Positions 15,504 through 19,947 of a DNA stretch of 19,947 nt are shown here, piece by piece (position 1 is the first letter of the stretch; every line of letters begins with the position of its first letter). Source of the stretch: Spirochaetales bacterium (GTDB lineage: Bacteria > Spirochaetota > Spirochaetia > JABEVK01). The notes below the pieces were generated by a model that searched no databases, had not been told where the DNA came from, and saw only the letters and a program-made list of their open reading frames with translations. The stretch is from positions 1 through 19,947 of the forward strand of contig JABEVL010000011.1 in NCBI GenBank assembly GCA_013043995.1, in the 5' to 3' direction. Both the position numbers and the translations under genes were made by a program.

Positions 15504-15575
15504 TCATCCTTATTGCAAGAACATCACGTTCGACCGCAACGATACCACGAGGTAAAAAAGACTTCAAGAAATCCC

Positions 15576-15604
15576 TGGACAACGTTCAAGACTGGAACTA
15601 CTAT
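15576..15604 (+). promoter_or_regulatory. Candidate promoter for an RNA unit upstream of the 15.8-kb terminator
   Basis: TGGACA (15576-15581, 5 of 6 to the -35 consensus), a 17-base spacer and TACTAT (15599-15604, 4 of 6 to the -10) are on the plus strand. Transcription would start near 15611 and run into the terminator at 15801-15826. The -10 match is modest. Confidence 0.35.
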
Positions 15605-15610
15605 TATGGC

Positions 15611-15826
15611 AATGGGAGGTGCAATGAAGCCAGAAAACCTCAGCGGCTTAGCTCCGCTTCTTGCCGGCCCGTCAGCCACCGCGAATCATCCCTCCGGGTT
15701 TACCAAAGCAGTTTAATTCTTCTGTTTTGTCAACAACCGGGTAGTAACTGAGAGAGTGAAAAGGGCATTTGGACCGCGTTCAGGCCTGACGCAAATCTCG
15801 AAGCGCATCTTTGATGCGCTTTTTTT
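15611..15826 (+). ncRNA. Candidate structured RNA (or short-ORF transcript) of about 215 nt
   Basis: This stretch lies between the divergent repeat-protein gene and the terminator and carries no long gene. It is bracketed by a promoter-like motif and a strong intrinsic terminator on the plus strand, so something is transcribed here. Hairpins seen are AGCGG/CCGCT (15642-15658), AAAGCAG/CTGTTTT (15705-15728, one G-U) and a near-palindrome GCGTTCAGGCCTGACGC (15776-15792). I could not match it to tmRNA, SRP RNA, 6S or a riboswitch class. The alternative is a 30-codon ORF at 15624-15716 behind GGGAGG (15614-15619), encoding a peptide beginning MKPENLSGLAPLLAG. Both could be true of one transcript. 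The RNA boundaries are inferred. Confidence 0.35.
15801..15826 (+). terminator. Intrinsic (rho-independent) terminator
   Basis: AAGCGCATC (15801-15809) and GATGCGCTT (15813-15821) form a perfect 9-base stem with a TTT loop, followed by an unbroken run of seven T (15820-15826). On the minus strand no T-run follows, so it acts in the plus direction. It ends whatever is transcribed from about 15.6 kb. Confidence 0.9.
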
Positions 15827-16050
15827 ATGCCCTCCCCTTCCGAATCTTTCCCGTCTCCCTCGTAGAAATTTTCTTTACTCTTCTGGCTTCTCTTGTGTCA
15901 GTCGTGTATTTTATGCGCATGAAGCAAAGAACAAAATTCTGGCTTGCCCTAGGAGCTTTGGGTATTCCCCTCGCCGCCGTTTGGGTTGACCTCATCCTCA
16001 ACGCCATCCTTGGGTCGGGTTACTTAAAGCTCGGTTTCTGGTGGTTTTAA
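15814..16050 (+). CDS. Possible small two-helix membrane protein
   Basis: A 78-codon frame ends at 16050. It encodes two clear hydrophobic segments, VEIFFTLLASLVSVVYFM and FWLALGALGIPLAAVWVDLIL, joined by a basic loop (RMKQRTK), then an aromatic C-terminus (GFWWF). That charge pattern is typical of a real small inner-membrane protein. The start is the problem. The first in-frame ATG (15814) lies inside the terminator stem and has no ribosome site, and later candidates (GTG or ATG within the first helix) would truncate that helix. Translation could be leaderless or the frame could be a decayed gene. It converges on the DUF4139 gene with 47 bases between stops. No family recognised. Confidence 0.4.
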   Translation: MRFFYALPFRIFPVSLVEIFFTLLASLVSVVYFMRMKQRTKFWLALGALGIPLAAVWVDLILNAILGSGYLKLGFWWF

Positions 16051-16097
16051 CGTCAGGTTCCCAAGGTCAAGCCAGAACGCGCCGGTCCAATCCCCGG

Positions 16098-18053
16098 CTA
16101 TTCCAAACTCAAATGGCGCAGGAAGTCCTCTAGGTTTTTTCTCGCCGTTTGCTGATCCTTTCCTTTTTGTGAAAGCTGGAACTCTAAAGTTTCGATCTTT
16201 GTTTCTGCTTCACCCAATTTTTGCAGGTAGCTTTGACCCTGGGGAGAATCCCGGCCAACGGCAACCAAATTTTCTCTCAGCCGGGCTTCATCTGCCGACA
16301 GCTCGTTTTTTTGTTGCACCAGAGACGACATTTCGCGTTCCAAGCTCACGAGGGCGGCCTTGAGTTCGCCGGCTTTCCGGAGGGCTTGGCGCACCGCAGC
16401 GCTCAGGGGTTGATTCTGACTGATCAGCAAAGTCAAACTCTGGGGGTCAAGGTCGAAGAGGGCCTGTCTGGAGACCACGGTCCGTTTTTCGACCACGGGG
16501 AAATTGACGGTCAGGCCGGCCCCAAGCTCGACACGGAAACGGTACAAGCTCGGAGTTTTTTCGACCCAGACCGTCGGTTCAGCCAACGTCCGGCCTGGGG
16601 TCGACGGGTACTCCACCAACAAGGTTTTCGGCGTTTTGCCATGGTTGGTCAACGTGTAGACCTGCTTGTAAGAAGTTTCCTGATTTTCATTGAGAACGCC
16701 GTCGACTATAACAATTTTTGTCGTTTTCTGACTCTGCGTTTGCGAACTGTCCACAGTAACAGCCGGGTCTACGGCGTAGGTCCATAGCCGTCTCTCACCA
16801 GGAACGACTGACGTGGTTAGCGCATCACCTGCATAAATTCCCCCGTCGTAGACGGTGATCGGACCTGCCGGCAAATTCATTTCCGTGGTGTTGTCAACCC
16901 AGACGGCGTTCAACGGAAAATCTGACAAAACACTTTGATTGTAGACGTCGACCTTTTGGGCAGAGACTTTTGTTTGAACCAGCGGTAAAAGCGCACTCTG
17001 CTGACGGGCAAGAGTCACGGGTTGCTTCAAATGAAACTGAAAAAGCTCACCCGCCTGTGCGGCTTCCACCTGAGGGAAATGTAAACTCTCGCTTAAACTT
17101 GAGGGGGCCATTTCAAGCATTTTCATCGCCCGCGGCGCTGGGGCCTGAGCCGACATCTCAGGAGCCGCTCCCTGTTCAGAAGCTCGCGGCAAGGGAGCGG
17201 CTTCGACCGAGGCGGGGACGACAGGCCTGGCAACAAACAGGGGCGTGTAAAGATCTTGAATAAAGGAAAGCGGACGGCCGGCGACCAGTGTTAAGGACAC
17301 GTCCTTCCAGTCGGCTTCAGTTGTATTTTCTACAATCGCCCACGCCTGCAACTCGGCTTTGTGACCTGCCAGATCCAGCCTGTATGAGGTTTTCCAGACC
17401 GGGGCCTCAGTAACGTAGCCAAGGCTCACTTTTTGTCGGCCTTGGCCCTCAAACTGGATACGCAGGACCTTTCTGTTTTCGTCCCTACTCACGCCCAATC
17501 CCTGAAGCGCCTCGGCAATTTCATGATCTAACACCGGATCTAAAAGTTTCACTTCAGACGAGTTTGAAAGTGGGAAACTCACTAATCCCTCACCCGTTGC
17601 GAGAGTTATCACTAAAACCTCTGACTTTCCATCGCTCGAAGGTCGGCGATCCCAACCCACCAAACGCCCTGTCACCGCTCGAGGTGTCAGGACCGTCATG
17701 GCCACCCCACGGAGCTGGGGTAGGAGCTCCACCAGTCCCCCCGTGCTGCTCAGGTTGATCGCAAAGCTTTCCAAGGTTCTTGCCAACGGAATCGAAGACG
17801 GGTAATCCACCCAAACAGAACTCGCCTCAGGATCGTTCAGCACCATTGACTTTAAGGCATCGTTCAGCTGGGAAGCTCGCAGGGGCAGATCGACCTCAGT
17901 CTTTCCGTCGATGGTTCCCGAATGTTCAAAATATCCCACTCCACTGGAATAGAGAACGACGTTCGTCACGGGCAACTCGGCGTGCCGGACAGTCTGAGCC
18001 GTTAAAGGTGAAATTGCCAGCAACAAGGCAAATGGTAGCATTCGCCAACCCAT
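16098..18053 (-). CDS. DUF4139 domain protein, exported
   Basis: The start at 18053 is fixed by an AGGAGG (18061-18066) 7 nt upstream; the frame is open for 60 further codons but those overlap the PilZ gene. The product is 651 residues with a signal peptide ending near SPLTAQ. Family features include the N-terminal strand VTNVVLYSSGVGYFEHSG, and the characteristic VTEAPVWKTSYRLDL followed by WAIVENTTEADWKDVSLTLV of the DUF4139 (mucoidy-inhibitor-A-like) core. A proline/alanine-rich linker follows. The last ~95 residues are a predicted coiled coil (LKAALVSLEREMSSLVQQK and QKLGEAETKIETLEFQLSQ). The family's function is not established; an envelope or surface role is the usual guess. It lies 25 nt downstream of the PilZ gene, probably in one operon. 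Confidence 0.85.
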   Translation of the reverse strand: MGWRMLPFALLLAISPLTAQTVRHAELPVTNVVLYSSGVGYFEHSGTIDGKTEVDLPLRASQLNDALKSMVLNDPEASSVWVDYPSSIPLARTLESFAINLSSTGGLVELLPQLRGVAMTVLTPRAVTGRLVGWDRRPSSDGKSEVLVITLATGEGLVSFPLSNSSEVKLLDPVLDHEIAEALQGLGVSRDENRKVLRIQFEGQGRQKVSLGYVTEAPVWKTSYRLDLAGHKAELQAWAIVENTTEADWKDVSLTLVAGRPLSFIQDLYTPLFVARPVVPASVEAAPLPRASEQGAAPEMSAQAPAPRAMKMLEMAPSSLSESLHFPQVEAAQAGELFQFHLKQPVTLARQQSALLPLVQTKVSAQKVDVYNQSVLSDFPLNAVWVDNTTEMNLPAGPITVYDGGIYAGDALTTSVVPGERRLWTYAVDPAVTVDSSQTQSQKTTKIVIVDGVLNENQETSYKQVYTLTNHGKTPKTLLVEYPSTPGRTLAEPTVWVEKTPSLYRFRVELGAGLTVNFPVVEKRTVVSRQALFDLDPQSLTLLISQNQPLSAAVRQALRKAGELKAALVSLEREMSSLVQQKNELSADEARLRENLVAVGRDSPQGQSYLQKLGEAETKIETLEFQLSQKGKDQQTARKNLEDFLRHLSLE

Positions 18054-18078
18054 GGGCAGGCCTCCTTTTGATTCAACC

Positions 18079-18867
18079 TCAGGGTAACGTCTTGATTTCT
18101 GCATCCAGAGAACTCTGAAGGCTTTGTTGAATAAAAACGCGGATCTTTTGCTTTGCGTCCGGCAATTGCCCCAAGTCAAAAAGGAGGACGAAAAGTGTCT
18201 TGCCGGACTCAAGGTGGCGAGTTCCAAAAACAACAGCCGAGACCTTGGCTAAAACCCCCCGAAGTTTCAGTTGAATATCGTCAAAACGTGTTCGGACAGG
18301 AATGATGACCTCTGCATCAAAAAAACATGACATGCCGACAGAACTGATGTCCACAATTTGGCCCGAAAGTTGCTTATCTTTATGTCTGAGATTGAACGTG
18401 GCGCTTCTATCGGGACATTTGACGCGCAAGAATCGGCGCCGTCCACGGGCTTCATTCGCCTCAAGCGCCTTCAAAAGAATTTCTGTGCTTTGTTTAAGTC
18501 CCAGGGAAAGTTTGATAAATCCGCAAGAAACGGACAAATCCATCAGGTATTTTTGGGCGAGCTCTGGACTGTTGTTGTAAGTCAGAATTCCGACGCGGAC
18601 CCCCTGAGTTTCAGAACTCGTGTTCATTTCGCGAATCAGAGCTTCCCATTCTACTTCCTTAAGACCCTCGTCCAGGTTGATGAAGAGGATAGAATCAGGG
18701 TAAAGCGCCATGAGACGAAAAATTTTGGTATGATCGTGCAATAAGTAAACAGCGTACTCATTCTTGACAATTTCCAGCACCATCTCGTTCTGAATCACGC
18801 TGGGTGGATATAAAAAAAAGACTTTTTTTCCTTCAATCCCCGGACCCAGCAAGTCGGCTTCACTCAT
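18079..18867 (-). CDS. PilZ domain protein with receiver-like N-terminus (c-di-GMP effector)
   Basis: The protein is 262 residues and cytoplasmic. Residues about 13-135 look like a receiver-type alpha/beta domain (KKVFFLYPPSVIQNEMV; YPDSILFINLDEG) without an obvious phospho-acceptor arrangement. Residues about 143-235 form a PilZ domain. The c-di-GMP-binding signature RxxxR is present at Arg144-Arg148 (RRRFLRVKC) and DxSxxG at 173-178 (DISSVG). This two-part layout is familiar from spirochaetes. It likely binds c-di-GMP and changes motility, surface or envelope functions through a protein partner. A four-codon frame (ATGCTCAAAAGATGA) ends overlapping its start codon, but its relevance is unclear. 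The DUF4139 gene follows by 25 nt. Confidence 0.9.
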   Translation of the reverse strand: MSEADLLGPGIEGKKVFFLYPPSVIQNEMVLEIVKNEYAVYLLHDHTKIFRLMALYPDSILFINLDEGLKEVEWEALIREMNTSSETQGVRVGILTYNNSPELAQKYLMDLSVSCGFIKLSLGLKQSTEILLKALEANEARGRRRFLRVKCPDRSATFNLRHKDKQLSGQIVDISSVGMSCFFDAEVIIPVRTRFDDIQLKLRGVLAKVSAVVFGTRHLESGKTLFVLLFDLGQLPDAKQKIRVFIQQSLQSSLDAEIKTLP

Positions 18868-18916
18868 CTTTTGAGCATAACCTCGGCAAACAGGGATCTC
18901 AAGCGGTTTACAAAAT

Positions 18917-18956
18917 TTTACTTGAACGTAACAGGCGTAAATTTGGGTTTACTTGA
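18917..18956. repeat. Direct repeat TTTACTTGA, 31 bp apart, upstream of the PilZ gene
   Basis: TTTACTTGA is present at 18917-18925 and 18948-18956, on the upstream side of the PilZ start at 18867 (about 50-90 nt away). The 31-base step is three helical turns, so both copies face the same side. This is consistent with a transcription-factor site. Confidence 0.3.
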
Positions 18957-19044
18957 TGTAGAGATTACCCTTCAAAACAAGAGATCCAGCGGTTGTGAGA
19001 TGAAATATCCGTCGAACTTGGGTATGGCATTCATGAGTCGGCAG

Positions 19045-19142
19045 TGACCTGCCCCCTGAAACACCTCCATTGACGATGAGAGGCTCTGAACCCCAGAGTG
19101 GGCAAGGGAGCAGAAATGAAGAAGGACCAGTACACCGAGGAA
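19045..19142 (+). mobile_element. IS3-family insertion-sequence left-end remnant
   Basis: TGACCTGCCCCCTGAA (19045-19060) has the look of an IS3-family (IS51/IS407-like) terminal inverted repeat. About 55 bases inside lies AAGGGAG (19104-19110) and an ATG at 19116 that opens MKKDQYTEE, the familiar start of the IS3 orfA transposase. The similarity stops after TEE at 19142, and no right end (reverse complement of the terminal repeat) occurs in the window. The rest of the element has been deleted. Family recognised from memory; no search was run. Confidence 0.55.
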
Positions 19143-19175
19143 CCGAGTTCACATCGATTCGATTTATTACCTTAG
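19116..19175 (+). pseudogene. Truncated IS3 orfA transposase start
   Basis: ATG at 19116 has a well-placed AAGGGAG. It gives nine orfA-like codons (MKKDQYTEE), then ten unrelated codons and a TAG at 19173-19175. It is a dead fragment of the insertion sequence, and the deletion joint is near 19142. Confidence 0.5.
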
Positions 19176-19243
19176 TATAAGAACTAAACTTCAATTCAAG
19201 AAGGAGTAGAGCACCAACCGAGAACATAGCCCTCTTGAAGCTG

Positions 19244-19272
19244 TTGACAATGGCCGATTTCAGAGAGAAAAT
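19244..19272 (+). promoter_or_regulatory. Candidate promoter of the chagasin-like gene
   Basis: A perfect -35 TTGACA (19244-19249), a 17-base spacer and GAAAAT (19267-19272, 4 of 6) lie about 125 nt upstream of the ATG at 19397. The leader between holds an inverted repeat (19318-19333). Confidence 0.4.
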
Positions 19273-19317
19273 GGATTTCCCCTGCCATAAAGTATGGGGT
19301 AAAATCTGGTTCGATCA

Positions 19318-19333
19318 AAGAATAAATATTCTT
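19318..19333. promoter_or_regulatory. Inverted repeat in the chagasin-gene leader
   Basis: AAGAATA-AA-TATTCTT is a perfect 7-base inverted repeat in an AT-rich stretch 64 nt upstream of the start at 19397. Possible operator. No T-run follows, so it is not a terminator. Confidence 0.3.
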
Positions 19334-19396
19334 AGATTTAAAAAATCAAATTAAATTTATGAATAACTATTCTGCAACAAATTGGAGTTGAAAAAG

Positions 19397-19843
19397 ATGA
19401 AATTACTGGGAATTAATCTAGTTTTCTTGACTCTTTTGATGTTTGCGTCATGCAAAGCCCCTACGAGTAGTGCGCCGACAAATATTTCTGATTTAAATGC
19501 GGAAATATCGTCGTACACTTCAGGTTCAAAACAGATTTCCGCAGGAACTTTGCAAAATGTGGCGGTTGGTGACCAGTTATACGTGCGCCTCAATTCTCTC
19601 GGGTCAGACGGTGGATATTGGTGGTATTACACGATAAGTGATCCTACTATTGTTCAAACAGTGGATGAAAATACTTTTTTAACAAATACCGACCCAGGAG
19701 TTGCGGGCGCAGGTGTCGTTTATGTTGTGAAATTCAAAATTTTAAAAAGTGGCAACACAACAATCGAATTTAACGATTACAGATCGTGGGAAGGAATACA
19801 AGACTCAATTGCAAACCAAAGTTTTAATTTGGTTGCTCAGTAA
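19397..19843 (+). CDS. Chagasin-like (I42) cysteine-peptidase inhibitor lipoprotein
   Basis: The ATG at 19397 is preferred, with GGAG 9 nt upstream. The protein is 148 residues. The signal sequence ends in FASC with Cys19 as the lipid-modified residue. The remaining ~110 residues match the chagasin/ICP fold with its three inhibitory loops in order: SDGGYWWYY (70-78; the NPTTGYxW-type L2 loop), PGVAGAGVVYVVKF (100-113; the GxGG-type L4 loop) and RSW (129-131; the RPW-type L6 loop). The family blocks papain-like cysteine peptidases by wedging these loops into the active site; the target here is unknown. The gene is AT-rich compared with its neighbours and lies between an IS3 remnant and an IS256-type end, which suggests acquisition by transfer. 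Loop residues differ from the textbook ones, so the inhibitory activity is inferred. Confidence 0.75.
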   Translation: MKLLGINLVFLTLLMFASCKAPTSSAPTNISDLNAEISSYTSGSKQISAGTLQNVAVGDQLYVRLNSLGSDGGYWWYYTISDPTIVQTVDENTFLTNTDPGVAGAGVVYVVKFKILKSGNTTIEFNDYRSWEGIQDSIANQSFNLVAQ

Positions 19844-19849
19844 TTTTTG

Positions 19850-19947
19850 GAGGGTCTAACGAACTTTGTGTAAATGGGCTAATCTTGCAAAGGAGGCAAG
19901 CTTGGCCATATCGAAAGAAGTGCTCGATGAGCTACTGAAGAGTTACA
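19850..19947 (+). mobile_element. Left end of an IS256-family (mutator-type) element, partial
   Basis: Immediately after the chagasin gene the sequence GGAGGGTCTAACG then AACTTTGTGTAAATGG resembles the terminal inverted repeat of IS256-type elements, which typically carry a GTGTAAA core. It is followed within 35 bases by a ribosome site and transposase start. The outer boundary near 19850 is approximate and the right end lies outside the window. Confidence 0.6.
19902..19947 (+). CDS. IS256-family transposase, N-terminal fragment at window edge
   Basis: A TTG at 19902 stands 5 nt after a perfect AAAGGAGG (19889-19896). The 15 codons in view read (M)AISKEVLDELLKSY. This is the usual N-terminal signature of mutator/IS256 transposases, which are DDE enzymes of about 400 residues that move the element by copy-and-paste. 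The rest lies beyond the window, so intactness cannot be judged. Confidence 0.6.
   Translation, partial: MAISKEVLDELLKSY

Noticed and set aside
18949..19227. 92-codon minus-strand ORF
   Set aside because: It runs antisense across the IS3 end (the GGVSGGRSL part is just the translated terminal repeat), lacks a ribosome site, and crosses unrelated joined sequences.
19259..19360. Short frame starting MADFREKMDFPCHK upstream of the chagasin gene
   Set aside because: About 34 codons with no convincing ribosome site, overlapping the likely promoter and operator; probably chance.

Overview
The window most resembles a chromosomal segment of a spirochaete. The pointers are a PilZ protein with a receiver-like N-terminus, an abundance of lipoproteins, and a small glmS-linked protein ending in a RQxRRxIYG-type tail. 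These are recognised by eye and no search was run. Base composition is moderately GC-rich (clearly above 50%) across most of the window. It drops to about 40-45% in the last ~600 bases.

Layout. 1-562 (-): 5' part of a lipoprotein resembling the N-terminal domain of GH31 glycosidases. 726-2896 (+): a 90-residue unknown protein, then glmS. 2903-5017 (-): a lipoprotein and an RlmI-type 23S rRNA methyltransferase. 5179-7233 (+): a PP2C/SpoIIE-type phosphatase, then ppnP and a Nudix hydrolase of the Ap4A type. 7223-8778 (-): a membrane-anchored TlpA-like thiol oxidoreductase, a thioredoxin and a tiny acidic ORF. 9058-13049 (+): a 1149-residue protein matching the diphosphate-dependent PEP carboxykinase family, then an AhpD-like protein. 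13040-15503 (-): an exported protein built of repeats exactly 32 residues apart, coupled to a DUF218/ElyC-type membrane protein. 15576-16050 (+): a probable transcription unit with a promoter-like motif, hairpins and a textbook terminator, then a small two-helix membrane ORF. 16098-18867 (-): a PilZ protein and a DUF4139 protein. 18868-19947: an accessory tail with an IS3-family left-end remnant, an AT-rich chagasin-like (I42) lipoprotein and the left end of an IS256-family element.

How the genes relate. Most of the window is housekeeping metabolism and cell-envelope function: amino-sugar supply, rRNA modification, nucleoside and nucleotide clean-up, thiol redox, and PPi-linked carbon metabolism. 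It is arranged in short two- or three-gene operons. The items most worth follow-up are the PPi-PEPCK-type gene, the strict 32-residue repeat protein, the unexplained terminated RNA unit near 15.6-15.8 kb, and the chagasin lipoprotein caught between two insertion-sequence ends. I did not find a CRISPR array, tRNA, rRNA or a recognisable defence system.
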